Shown: positions 1 through 10,707 of the stretch, in pieces
Layout: each line of letters starts with the position of its first letter
Numbering within the stretch: position 1 is the stretch's first letter
Assembly: GCA_025642075.2 (NCBI GenBank)
Contig: JAODUO010000642.1
Span: 157,501-221,500, forward strand
Direction: 5' to 3'
Source of the DNA: Ridgeia piscesae
Lineage: Eukaryota; Annelida; Polychaeta; Sabellida; Siboglinidae
DNA length: 64,000 bases
Program-made: the position numbers and the translations under genes
Notes under the pieces: model-generated
What the model saw: the letters and a program-made list of their open reading frames with translations, nothing else
What the model was told of the DNA's origin: nothing
Databases searched by the model: none

Positions 1-449
1 CCAAAGAGACCAATTAACAACATAGAAAATGCATAGTACACAGACTAATAAATATGACCAATATGGCGATGATGATGTTGATAGTAATAAAAACGTTATT
101 TACATACCAAATTATTTTCAAACTCTCCGTCAGAGTTTACAAGGCAATTATTTTATTGTGATGAATAAATTACAGTAATAATACAACTAAACTATAAACA
201 AGAATATCGCAGATATTGTGTCCTTACCTATAGATTGAATGTGAAATATATAGTTTCACTAGTTAAATAACTACATAAATATATGTTTATTAAGAATTGT
301 AAGAGTAACAATTTAAACAAAATGTATAATCATTAAAATATACGTATTTCAGAATAATAATACATGTAATAATAGACCTGATTATTCGAATTCATGGGTT
401 TTCTTGAGACTTTTCAAATGTTGACTCTATTTTCATGTGTCTGTTTTAG
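1..449. other. AT-rich intronic sequence before the first recognised exon
   Basis: No coding exon or recognised mobile element is visible. The stretch ends in a pyrimidine-rich tract and AG acceptor at 448-449 feeding the transmembrane exon of gene A, so it is most simply an intron of a receptor whose extracellular exons lie left of the window. Confidence 0.6.
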
Positions 450-581
450 CACCACCTCCAACACCTCCAACTAGTGGACCACCAACAACTATCATCGCTG
501 GGTCTGCAGCTGCTGCTGTTGTCATTCTAATCACTTTAATCATTGGTATTCTACTTTGTCGTCGACATGCCAAGAACAAAG
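450..581 (+). CDS. Gene A: transmembrane exon of a type I receptor
   Basis: This exon encodes 44 residues: a Pro/Thr-rich extracellular stalk (APPPTPPTSGPPTT), a hydrophobic helix of about 23 residues (starting IIAGSAAAAVVILI), and a basic stop-transfer segment (CRRHAKNK). It is bounded by an AG acceptor at 448-449 and a GGTAAT donor, with phase 1 at both ends. The extracellular part of the protein must lie to the left of the window. The next three exons supply a tyrosine-rich tail. This is not an independent ORF; the reading frame depends on splicing. The membrane role is clear from the sequence. The identity of the ectodomain, Ig or other, cannot be seen. Confidence 0.8.
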
Positions 582-931
582 GTAATATTGAAGAAATGTG
601 TTCAGGCAAATTAAGCCAACAGTTTTTTTTTCAAAGAAATTTCATGACAAAGTAGTGTTAGTGCAATTTTTTCACTGAGGAATTTAGCTAGACAAGATTA
701 GCTATGGTGACTTTGTGGGTTTCAGTAACATTGTAAAAAGTGTACGGTTGTGTTAAATCATTTGTGCATCAACTATAAACAGTCTTCCCACAAGTAGACA
801 AAGATGAACGGATATCCACCGAAATTCGTGACACTATCTTTGTACTGATGTCATGTTATAACAAAACATAGATTTTTTTAAAGATTTTGTGGACGTTTGT
901 TTCAGATAATGCTCATGAAATGATTATGTTT

Positions 932-979
<48 letters not shown>

Positions 980-998
980 TTTTATACAAAAAAAAAAA

Positions 999-1051
<53 letters not shown>

Positions 1052-1606
1052 GATCAAAAATAACGCTCTCTTTTATTATTCTTGCATTTATTTAGGTTTT
1101 CTAGTAGCAATGTGCAGAACACTGATAAAATGATAAAAGACTGTTAAAAGGACCTGCAGTTATGACAGTTTCAATATTCTGGACAGTTCTAAATAATTGT
1201 ATTCAGTAGATTAATCGTTTTCATTTCACAATGTGACAAAGAAAAGGGAATGCAGGCATAACGCGACCTAAAATCTAAAGGGCTATGGGGCACGTGTTTA
1301 CCAGACCCGCATATGCTCTAGGCTAGGTTTATGCTGGTATGCTTGTCCTAGGCAATGTAATCAATGTGCTTGTATGCTATAAGTTAGATTTAAAATACGT
1401 GTATGTTGTAAATATTTATTTTAGTTGTATTATTAGCAGATGTAATAACATGCATGCTGAGTTCATTTGTAAATTGAGATTTTCTTTGCATTACTACACA
1501 GACCATGATACCGTTGAAAAACTTATTAATGTCAATGTGTTACTAAAAGATTACGACTTTTCTATGAAAAAGTGCTTTATTCAACTTTCCAGTGTCCCAA
1601 AAATAG
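582..1606. other. Intron of gene A with AT microsatellites
   Basis: The intron separates the TM exon from the first tail exon. It holds two (AT)n tracts at about 936-975 and 1004-1047, separated by an A-run. No further exon is recognised. A long ORF covering 1339-1728 is mostly intron read into the following exon. Confidence 0.6.
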
Positions 1607-1723
1607 AGCATAACCGGAGACATGGACGAAACCAGGCTGTAACGAGTACTGAATTTAACGATGGCACTACTCAGTATGAAAGTCTCACCGAAGGTCACAC
1701 TAAAGATGTTTCGCCGCAACAAG
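1607..1723 (+). CDS. Gene A: first cytoplasmic tail exon
   Basis: About 39 residues are encoded, with the core QYESLTEGHTKDVSPQQ. Using the AG at 1605-1606, the exon is phase 1 at both ends and joins the TM exon in frame. A stronger-looking acceptor (ttccag) ends at 1592, but with a phase-1 donor it hits a stop at once, so the internal AG is preferred. The donor is AAG/GTTAGT. A diverged copy at 15555-15640 keeps the QYES and the end of the exon (QQ before the donor), which supports this as real coding sequence. Tyr in QYESL is a possible phosphorylation site. The exact start of the exon is the weakest point. Confidence 0.6.
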
Positions 1724-2066
1724 GTTAGTCATTTGATTACGATGAAGAAGACCTGCTTCAAGGGCAGTAATATACATGTATGATATATTTGAATAAACGA
1801 GTACGCATCCCGTATACTAAATATATGTGTATATATTATAATATAAGACCATAACTATTTAATAATAATATAAATAATGTGTTTTGCAATTATCAAATAT
1901 ATTTAGCAATTACCCAAATATATTACTATTCAAAATGGCACATTTATTTTCATTTCATGTGCATGTACCATATAAAATGCAGTTATTGATGTCAGGCAAA
2001 ATGTATCAGGTGTTTTATTTACCGTCGCAGAAAACGTTGTCTTAATGTCTTTGTGTCTTCCTAAAG

Positions 2067-2179
2067 GAACCTACGCCACCATTCATACGTCAGGAGAAAC
2101 TACAGCCCAGTCTACGCAACAAGCTACCTATGAAGACATTGATGCCAATAGAACAGAAACACGGCACGCGTACATCAAC
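2067..2179 (+). CDS. Gene A: second cytoplasmic tail exon with tyrosine motifs
   Basis: The exon is 113 nt, entered in phase 1 after AAAG and leaving in phase 0 at AAC/GTACGT. It encodes a tail segment with three tyrosines in short SH2-ligand-like contexts: TYATIH, TYEDID and AYIN. The paralogous exon at 19583-19695 is exactly the same length and keeps all three (LYASI, VYEDI, YSYAN), which argues for selection on the tyrosine motifs. Each Y is followed at +3 by I, or is in a YxN context (Grb2-type). Signalling function is inferred from motif pattern only. Confidence 0.75.
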
Positions 2180-2405
2180 GTACGTACACAACAATACCTA
2201 TGATTTAGCACTAGTTATTATTGTTCAATACTCATTACCATTACCAGCGGACAATTCTAAAACAGTCCAGTGTCAGAAAATAATTATGTTAACCTATTTA
2301 CGCTTATAAAACCTTTTTTATCCTTTTTTCTAATATCTCACATTTCACAACTACCATACGTTTTACGGTTTACTTGTAATTGGTATATTGCTCTTATGGT
2401 TGCAG

Positions 2406-2528
2406 GCAACAGTGGTCGATCAAGGCTCTACTGTATATTCTGAAGTGTATCAGAGTATCGCGGCAGAAGATACACAAAGACAGCCGACGTACGTGAACAT
2501 TCACACCAAAGACACTGTTGGTCGATGA
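2406..2528 (+). CDS. Gene A: terminal exon with ITSM-like motif and stop
   Basis: This exon is entered in phase 0 after TTGCAG and encodes the last 40 residues, ending at TGA 2526-2528. It contains STVYSEVYQSI, in which TVYSEV fits the immunoreceptor tyrosine switch consensus TxYxx(V/I), then PTYVNIH, with a YVN Grb2-type site. The paralogue at 21008-21151 keeps TVYAEVYETI and IYLN. Such tails recruit SH2-domain adaptors or phosphatases in vertebrate immune receptors; here that is an inference. The 3' UTR runs on to a poly(A) signal near 3146. Confidence 0.8.
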   Translation, partial: ATVVDQGSTVYSEVYQSIAAEDTQRQPTYVNIHTKDTVGR

Positions 2529-2765
2529 GAGAATCAGTGTACACCGACACACCAAGCATATCGTGGACTAGAAGGGTCCCACAATGTACTAATACAGTCT
2601 GAGGAAATATACAACAGGGCCTGATGTTTCCTTCGCATGCTGAACAATTTACAATTATTGAGATTTTCATGATTATCTGGAGGGATATCCCGGCGACGCC
2701 CGGTGTATATTAATGCAATGGTTTTTTAAATGTGTGAAGCCATTGCAGTCGGATACGCTGGTTGG

Positions 2766-2940
2766 TCTTGCGTCTTGCGTTTTGCGTCTTGCGTCTTGCG
2801 TCTTGCGTCTTGCGTCTTGCGTCTTGCGTCTTGCGTCTTGCGTCTTGCGTCTTGCGTCTTGCGTACCTGTTTGCTAAGCATCTCCTGCCACTGTGTGCGT
2901 GTGCGTGTGCGTGTGCGTGTGCGTGTGCGTGTGCGTGTGG
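2766..2940. repeat. Heptamer (TTGCGTC)n and hexamer (GTGCGT)n arrays
   Basis: About 14 near-perfect copies of a 7-bp unit span about 2766-2865, followed 30 bp later by a 6-bp array (GTGCGT) at about 2895-2938. Both are open in several frames and produce meaningless repeat ORFs on each strand. Confidence 0.9.
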
Positions 2941-3145
2941 CGTGTGCAACTTAACACCTAGCATAGCAGTCGCACAAAAACCACACGCCCCCATCATTAT
3001 GACATAAATTATTTATGATTTCTACTACAACTCTACTCCAGGTTGTTTGATAATTAGTATATTCGTCATATGAAATTGCAACACAGTTTGTTACTTACAG
3101 CCATCGGCATATTTTGACAAGCGTTTCCATTGTATGTACTGCACC

Positions 3146-3151
3146 AATAAA
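3146..3151 (+). terminator. Poly(A) signal AATAAA, gene A
   Basis: AATAAA lies 618 bp after the gene A stop codon, in sequence without other coding features. It is the first canonical signal downstream. Confidence 0.45.
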
Positions 3152-3415
3152 GAGGATTAAAGCAAACGTTTGTTAATATCTCGTCTCATGGTAACATACA
3201 TTTCATTACCTGATATGTAAATGTATAATTAATGCAGTGTCTTAAAAGGGTATGGCTGGCTGTTTAATATTAAAATTGAAATCTCCAACTATTGGATCTA
3301 TTCCAACTCATCAAGTATGATAATTATTATGAATACTGAGACTATATTTTTATTTTATCACTGCATTCACACGGTAAATATGCATTGATGACCTGTTCAC
3401 AAATAGCGGATGTGA

Positions 3416-3552
3416 ATATCGGAGGTCAAATGTAATATATTTGAAATCCGATTTCAAATATATTACATTTGACCTCCGATATGATATGATTTTGGTACCA
3501 ATACATAGATTCAACGATTTAATCGTTGAATCTATGTATTGGTACCAAAATC
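3416..3552. repeat. Two adjacent perfect hairpins, 32-bp arms each
   Basis: Hairpin 1 pairs 3416-3447 with 3451-3482 around a 3-nt loop (CCG). Hairpin 2 pairs 3488-3519 with 3521-3552 around a single T. All 32 positions match in both. Only 5 nt separate them. Arms start ATATCGGAGGTC and GATTTTGGTACC. No ORF or recognised transposon surrounds them. Confidence 0.9.
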
Positions 3553-3895
3553 ACTGTTCTATATGGCTCAGTTTTTATGATATTTGGAAATAGGTTTTTG
3601 GTGGTCATATTGAAAAATGACCGCGTCAACGCCTTCCAGGATCAACTCTGACATGGCCATGGCCCTGTATACAGTTGTTCTTTATATATGCGTGTGTGCC
3701 AAATGTCATGCTTTAATCCTAAAACGCACAATTCGTATATACATATCGGCCAGGTAAAAAGAGACCACTGCAGGAGACTCATCATGTCATCACATAAAGT
3801 GGATGATATAAGTAAGTACATATTTCCAAGACGTCCTACTGCAATGTAATACTCGGGTGATCGCTAGATGGCGCCAGTGAAACCCGTGGTCCTGG

Positions 3896-4080
3896 GAACT
3901 GTTAGCTTCGGTTACCCAGGCTCCGTGAGGTGGCAGCACTTTTAAGCTCCTCAACTCTTCTCGGCGCAGTTCCGCAGCCGACCGACATTCGGTTAAGCGA
4001 GACTAGGGAACTGTGGGATATGGCGAGGTTACAATTACACGGTCGTAATGGTCTGCGGCATCAGGCATCTGCCTCAGAGA
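3896..4080. repeat. Dispersed repeat (GTGAGGTGGCAGCACTTTT family), copy 1
   Basis: Contains CGGTTACCCAGGCTCCGTGA and GGTGGCAGCACTTTTAAGC, followed by a CGCAGCCGACCG motif. Related copies lie at 40738-40860, 44519-44578 with 46046-46110, and 46376-46560. Class unknown; no coding capacity seen. Confidence 0.6.
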
Positions 4081-4212
4081 CATAACAAATTTTGAAAACT
4101 GTTAAAACTTGAATCATTCGGTAACTGCATACGAAAAAAGGTAACAAGAATTTCATAAAATTCAAATATCACCGTATTCAAAATATAATAAAACCATGCT
4201 ATGGGGAATGGC

Positions 4213-5155
4213 GGGTAAAGTGGGCCCCTTAAGCGGCGATCGACTTTCATTTGACATTTATGTAAAACATATGGTCACTTTTTGCTACACTACCTAGCTA
4301 TGTATATTGATTAAGTACAAGCACATGCAGTCTAATTACTCTATCTTAATCAATATAATACATTAGACGAGTTTAAAAAAAGACACCCATTTTATTATTT
4401 TGTAAAGCGTGGAGGCCAAAGTGGGCCCCCTCACAACGCTATGCGATGCTACTTAATAGTTGGCGCAAATTTCGCACATAAAAACGCTACGCTCATACCC
4501 GGCACTTGCATGTTGTGTCCACCGGCCACACTCCCCGCAATATATCCGACTTTCTCATTTTCTGCTGTTGCAATACAAAAATCCGAACAACACAGACAAA
4601 GCGAAGTGTCAGTGTCTTCCTTGTATGTCTTTTTTTGACATATTGTCAGCTGTTGTGTGTCCTTACAACCGGTTGGTTGTACGCACGTTACCAGTTTTAC
4701 CGTGATCTCGACGTCTTTCTTGTAAGGGCTGCCAGTAACGATCCAGGTCGCTCCTTTGTAGCTTGTCGCACTGTAGCCCCAGGGGACATTTTTTAACCTC
4801 TGCCATAGATTATCGGTCGGACGCTATTTTGAGATTAATGTATTCATTCAATTCAAACTGAAATTGCTCATTCAACTAACTATGGCCTATTGCTCCATGG
4901 ACCACATTTACAGTTATGTACACTGACAATTTATGAAAAGTGTCGTTTGTAAGGCACATCAATTATTTTAAGAAAAGTACCTAAAACACACATTTGCCAC
5001 TCACCGTTTTGCATTCGCGCCAAAGAAACAAATACGACGTTGAATTATGTCCCCTGAACGGTCTGTAAATACTACTACCGTTGTTTTGCTTGTATTGCAT
5101 ACCAGAAATGCTGTGACAGAGGGGAGCCACTTTGGCCGAGGGGCCCACTTTACCC
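4213..5155 (-). mobile_element. pogo-like DNA transposon remnant with zinc-finger tail (P1)
   Basis: A perfect 16-bp inverted repeat, GGGTAAAGTGGGCCCC at 4213-4228 and its complement at 5140-5155, bounds 0.94 kb, with weaker symmetry a few bases further out. A subterminal CAAAGTGGGCCCC motif recurs near 4420. On the minus strand about 4535-4455 encodes a degraded finger, YCGECGRWTQHASAG then FMCEICANY and a stop. This is the same arrangement as the zinc-finger end of the pogo-like element at 7-9 kb. No catalytic domain remains. Target-site duplication is not clear. Confidence 0.65.
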
Positions 5156-5334
5156 ACCCTTCCTGGAAAACAACATGTCTTGCAAAACACATGTAGGGCT
5201 GTTGTCTTTAGTTTCGCTTTTACACATCCTGTTTACTTTAGCCGTCAGAGGCACGCGCTCGACAACTCTGGTTTCATAGCAATGGTTGAGTAGGCTCGGT
5301 CGATTTGATCTAGTCGGGGGCCAGGTGGAACAAC

Positions 5335-5434
5335 ATGACCTGGTTCGTTGCCCGCCTGACACTGTCACTGTCACTGTCACTGGCGGTGACAGTCGCACTG
5401 TCGTTGCTGGAGCCCGCCGCCTGCTCTACCCAAG
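5335..5434 (+). CDS. Signal-peptide exon, probably of gene A'
   Basis: ATG at 5335 opens MTWFVARLTLSLSLSLAV, continues through a hydrophobic core, and ends PAACSTQ before a phase-1 donor (CAAG/GTACGA). Length, hydrophobic core and small residues before the likely cleavage site fit a secretory signal. The phase matches that used by every Ig-type exon in the window. The leucine/serine core is encoded by a CACTGT repeat, so the exon may have arisen or changed by repeat slippage. The only downstream + strand receptor exons before gene B1 are the A' tail exons at 15.5-21.2 kb, so assignment to A' is by position only. Confidence 0.55.
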
Positions 5435-6077
5435 GTACGATGTGCCCGGATATGGGATGTTTGTTTAGGATAATCATTATCGTTGTATACACGTGCATGA
5501 ACTATAGTCAAATGAGTGGTCCTGCGTCGATAAAGGACAGTTTCATAAACTAGGTCGATCGAAGACATTCTATAAATTGCGAGGCAATATGTTTCCGTTG
5601 ATCATGGAATGTACAGTTTTGATAACTGATAAAGCAGGCGGCCATCTGCGATGTACCGTAAACTGACTTAGAAAATATTGATGACGCCAAGTTGTCCGAC
5701 CAATTTCTAGACTGATGATTTGAGCATAGTTAATTTAGACATGTTAATACCATCCCTCCGCCATTGCCAACACTCACGACTCAACCATTGCAAACACTCA
5801 TGAATCAACCATTGCATACACTCACGACTCAACCACTGCAAACACTCATGACTCAACCATTGCAAACACTCATGACTCAATGTTTTGAAACATAGCATAT
5901 AAATACCTTAGTAGCTGAGTGGCAGTCATGGTGAATATTGTATAAACCATTCGCCATTCGTAAATCGGTTATACACGTCCTTTCAAACAGAGCCAAATTA
6001 TGATCAACAGAAATGTCTGTTTCAGATGATGTTTGTAAAATGAGGTTAGTAATCTTCTTCCACATGCACATATACAC

Positions 6078-6143
<66 letters not shown>

Positions 6144-6150
6144 CATCATC
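5435..6150. other. Non-coding; short minisatellite and AT tract
   Basis: No exon is recognised. A 24-bp tandem repeat (CAACCATTGCAAACACTCAT type, about five copies) lies at about 5760-5881, and an (AT)n tract lies at 6083-6139 next to the 3' end of an RTE LINE. Confidence 0.6.
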
Positions 6151-6900
6151 ATCATTGTGCAGCCATAGTGTCCCGTGGTTGGGCGTAGGCCTCAGCATGC
6201 TGCTTCCATATCTGCCTATCTTGCGCTATCCTCTGCCTTGTGGTACCCTACCAGTAGTCGTCTAATTTATCTTTCCAACGTCACGCCGGTCTTCCTCTAG
6301 GTATTTTTCTTTCGTAGGGTTTCCAGCTGTGATACGCAGTGTCCATCGGTTAACTCGTATCCTGCTGACGTACCTTGCACAGGTCCACTTCCGCCTTCTG
6401 ACTTGTTCAATCACATCTGTGACCTGTGTCTTTTCTCTTACCCAGATGTTTGATTTTCTGTCCCTGTATGTGATGTTTAACATACTCCTTTCATCTTTGT
6501 TTGTGGGCCGCTAGCTTGTTCTTGCTTGAGTGGCGAATGCCCATGTTTCCGCGGCGTATGTCATTGCTGGAAGTTACGCATACATTGTAGACTTGTCTCT
6601 TCAAGCATGTTCCAATGTCACCCTTGAAGATGTCGCCGTGCTTGGCAAATGCTGTCCATCCGGCGGTTATTCTTCTGTGAATCTCCTTCTTTTGGTTTTT
6701 GTCTCTGATGCTGTATCTCTGTCCCAGGTAGATGCAGCTTTCAACGTTCTGGAACTGACTGTTGTTGACATATATTGGTGTGTCGTTTTCCATTACCACC
6801 ATTGTCTTCGACTTGTTCATCTTCAGACTCTGATTTTCACTTTCATCAGCTAATTCCTGTAGCATTTGTTGTAGTTCATGTGGTGTATTAGCTATGCATA
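6150..6900 (-). mobile_element. RTE-type LINE, 3' fragment of ORF2
   Basis: On the minus strand, frames broken by stops and shifts encode the C-terminal part of an RTE-like reverse transcriptase: IYLGQRYSIRDKNQKKEIHR, RRITAGWTAFAKHGDIFKG, and MLNITYRDRK with TDVIEQVRRRKWT. The coding part ends in AQPRDTMAAQ and the 3' end is a short (ATG)n tail at about 6143-6157, typical of RTE elements. It is 5'-truncated and dead. A closely related copy with the same motifs lies at 55.29-58.42 kb. Confidence 0.85.
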
Positions 6901-7054
6901 TCTACTAATATTTGGTAACAGTTAAATGAGCGATAATTAAGCGGCAGACGACATACAGCTGTTTTGCTAGCGCACATGCCGGGGGGCTAGACGCTGTTTT
7001 TGAAGGGGGTAAGACGCCTACCATGGGCGTCTTGCCCCCAAATCATACATTCTG

Positions 7055-7187
<133 letters not shown>

Positions 7188-7227
7188 TAATAGTGTATAC
7201 TATTCCTTTCTACTTCATTTTGCAGGG

Positions 7228-8739
7228 CAAACGTTAGGTCATACAAAAGAAAGACGGAGCGAGGAAAATATGGCGATGGTCAACTTGGCCAAGCTCTTCG
7301 TGCAGTCAGAGAGGGCATTCCGTTGCTTAAAGCAAGTAAGCAGTTTGTGGTACCAGCTCGTACATTGCGGAGGCACAGAGACAACGCTGTGACCTCGCCT
7401 GGAAAGTTGAAACTCGGCCCTAGAACTGTTCTCCTAGGATATGACGTCGAAAAAGCCCTATACGAACACATCAAACAGATGGAACGGCGCATGTATGGCT
7501 TGACAACTCAGAATATCAGACGGCTCGCTTAGGAGATTGCTGTCAAAACAGGGATGAACAACCCGTTTAACGAAACAACTAAGATGGCCGGTAAAGATTG
7601 GTTGTGTGGAATTTTTGCACGACACCCCGACCTCTCCATAAAAAACCGCAAGCTACATCCATTGCTCGCGCTCTTGGCTTTAACAAGGCACGGGTAAATG
7701 AATTCTTCCAAATTTACCTCTCCGTTTTGGAGACAGCGCAATACACACCGAGTCGAGTATGGAATATGGATGAGATTGGAATCACAAATGTCCAAAGACC
7801 TGGGAAAGTTGTGGCAGCCAAAGGAGCGATACACGTTGCAACGGTTACGAGTGGGGAACGTGGCGCTGCAGTTTCAGTCGTGTGTGTCACCAATGCAGCT
7901 GGTGGTAGACAGCTGGATGGTCACCAATCCAGGTCGACGAATGTCGTTTTACGATACAATACAATACAGCCTTCAACAAATCAGCCACCCTTGTCAAACT
8001 AGTCACATGATTCAGGGCATGTGGTCTGTGGCCTTACGACTCAGATGTCTTCACTGACGACGATATTGCTGCAGCACTCCTGACAGGAGCCAACCAGGCC
8101 ACAGCTGGCCCATCGTCTGATGATGTTCCAACTGCTGGTCCTTTACTTGACGGCTCCCCAACTGCCGATCCTTCATGTGTTCGCCATCCAAATCCCGGCC
8201 CTTTATCCGATGAACCTCCAAGTGCTGGTCCTTCTGATGATGATCACGCAACTACTGACATGCCAGCGGACGAAACGGCTGCTTCTCTGTCCACTGTTGG
8301 GTGTGTCGCCTCGACACCGGCTACGACGGTCATTCGTGACCTTATTAGGAACATTTCTCCATTGCCGAAAACATCGTCAGCACGCAGCAAGTCGAGAAAA
8401 TAGGAATCAGCAGCCTGGGTGTCTTCATCGCCGTATAAAAATGCACTTACGAAGAAAGGTGAAACATCTAAGCGGCAGGGTAAAGGAAGCGGGAAGCCGA
8501 AGGGGAAACGATCGATGCCTAAGAAAAAGCAGATGACGATAACCATACATGCAAAGAGATTCCGGAGCGATCTAAGAAGCGATGAAGATGAAGAATGGCA
8601 TTGTCTGATTTGTGGAGAGCCATTCTCTAACAGCAGAAGTCGCGAGGTCTGGGTCCAGTGTGTGCTCTGTAGGGACTGGGCACATAGAGAGTGCACTGAG
8701 GGGAATGCAAATTATATTTGCGAGAACTGCTGCTACTAG
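7228..8739 (+). pseudogene. pogo/Tigger-type transposase pseudogene with C-terminal zinc finger
   Basis: The N-terminal block reads SYKRKTERGKYGDGQLGQAL and IPLLKASKQFVVPARTLRRH, a pogo/psq-type helix-turn-helix. It meets an in-frame TAG at about 7530. After a frameshift near 7645 the next block gives the first catalytic aspartate in VWNMDEIGITNVQRPGKV, then VTSGERGAAVSVVCV. The rest of the DDE domain is deleted around 7920-8010, so the second and third acidic residues are missing. A Ser/Pro/Asp-rich linker follows, then a basic segment and a finger, CLICGEPF ... WVQCVLCRDWAHREC ... YICENCCY, ending in TAG 8737-8739. Catalysis is impossible from this copy. Confidence 0.85.
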
Positions 8740-9240
8740 TGGCAGTGAATGGCTTGGTAGTTGACACTGCACAGTTGCATTTGAGAACGAAATGACACTA
8801 CCGAAACATCAAAGCCAGTTTGGCTGGTAGTTCATAATTGTGTAGATTGTTCGTTCGTTTTTCTGTAAAAACTTATTGCATACCTGTTTAAATGCATTTC
8901 ACAACTCTCTGGGTGTTGGTATTTATTCAATCGCATGCCTACGTCAGAAGTAAATAAGCTGATATATTGCACACAACATACACACACACCCACGTAACCA
9001 CAACCCACCCACCACATATCATCCACACTAACTCGCATACTTGTAATTATTCAACGATCTTTGGAAAGGCATCTTGCCCCACTCAGATGGGCGTTTTGCC
9101 CTACCTATGGGGCAAGACGCCCTGTAGAATTAATTATGTTTTGTATCTATGTGTAAACTACTTATACAAAAATAGGATATATATTTTAGATTACCTGCAA
9201 CTTAAAATATATTCGACCCCTACCTTACTGCAGGCTTCAG

Positions 9241-9627
9241 CGTTCTAAGTTTGAGTTTAATGCGATGGTGATCTGACAGAGAGTCGGGATGCACAGTAAC
9301 GGACGTGGTGAAGTTGTCGTCAGTCTGACTCGCTACGAGATCAAGGATATGTCCAGTTTGATGTGTTGGCGAATGTACGTGTTGGGTTAGGTTGTACGAT
9401 TCAAGCAGAGTGCGAAGTGGTTCGGATTGAGCGTATCGTCGAAATGAACGTTAAAATCGCCAACGATGACAGTAGGAATAACGGAGATGGATGCTTCGAT
9501 GAATAGCTGCTCTAGTTCTGAGTAAAAGTCCGATAATGTTCCAGGTGTCTTACTTGTTGCAGGCGGGTGATAAAAGACCCATAAATTGTATTTCAACAAG
9601 AACGGGTTGGTGAATTGTAGACGGATG
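9241..9627 (-). mobile_element. LINE 2, endonuclease C-terminal half
   Basis: The minus strand encodes the end of an apurinic-type endonuclease domain: FYHPPATSKTPGTLSDF, SVIPTVIVGDFNVHFDD, LLESYNLTQHVHSPTHQTGH and PDSLSDHHRIKLKL. GDFNxH and SDHH are the classic motifs. The N-terminal half of the same domain lies at 14181-14640, separated by LINE 1. Downstream RT sequence is missing; the copy stops at 9241. Confidence 0.8.
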
Positions 9628-9989
9628 ATAATAATAATAATAGCTTTATTGTTACATAATGTCATGCACATATAATAATCAGCAACAGTAAAGTAATGAT
9701 TACATGTCTAAGTACATTATACAATGTAACAATTGGAATTAAGCAACAGTGCTTATTTTCGTTATTCAGTATTTTAACAATTTCGAAACAATTATAATTC
9801 GTGATCACCTATACAGCAACATCATAATAGTGCAAGTAGTTAATTAAAATAGTGAAATAGTGAAAAGTGTTCCATAAAAATTTAATACGTCGATGCACGT
9901 GTGTAACAAGTAAAGTTGTATTTAAATAAATGTTTAATATAATTATAGAAAAGCAACGTATAATAACAGTACATTCAGAACAGAAACAA

Positions 9990-10635
9990 CATATTACTGA
10001 TTGTTCAGAAGCAGATATTTGACACTTGTTTTAAAGATCTGTAAAGTGGCACAATATTGAAGACAGTTGTCTAAGATAAGGGTGTTCCATATGTTTGGTC
10101 CGACATATGCCAAAGATAATTGTCTGCACTTTGTTCTGCAGAACGGTATTTTATATGCGAATTTATACCTTGTGGTGGGTGACAATACAAATACGTCATT
10201 AAATATGGTAGTAACATAGCCTTATTATGCTTGTACATTAATATGCAGCACATATATTTGTTTATCTGATATATATTCATTATCTGCAATGTTAAAAATA
10301 AAGGCTCTGTGTGGTCAAAAAATCCTACATGACTAATTATGCACACAATTAATTTTTGCAATATATATGTTTCATCTAGATATACATTCGGGGCCCTTCC
10401 CCAAATAGTATTACAGTAAGTAATATACGGGTAGATAAGCATATAATATAGATTTAGCAATAATCTTTTTTCTAATTTGTTCTTCACCTTTTACATAACG
10501 CCAATATTCTTAGATATTTTACTACATATATATTTAATGTGAGCACTCCAGTTCAATGTGTTATTTATAATTAAATCCAAAAACATATCTTGTTTACAGT
10601 GTCAATTTTTATGTCGTTTATATAAATGTCATGTG

Positions 10636-10707
<72 letters not shown>

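Larger units (their letters stand above)
2529..3160 (+). other. Probable 3' UTR of gene A
   Basis: The sequence directly follows the TGA and contains a heptamer array and a hexamer array (separate entry), then an AATAAA at 3146-3151. DNA homology to the gene A' end continues for a short way past the stop codon. No splice-compatible ORF is seen. Confidence 0.5.

Noticed and set aside
5150..5568. Other ORFs around the signal-peptide exon
   Set aside because: They overlap the 5335 exon in other frames and lack splice or domain support.
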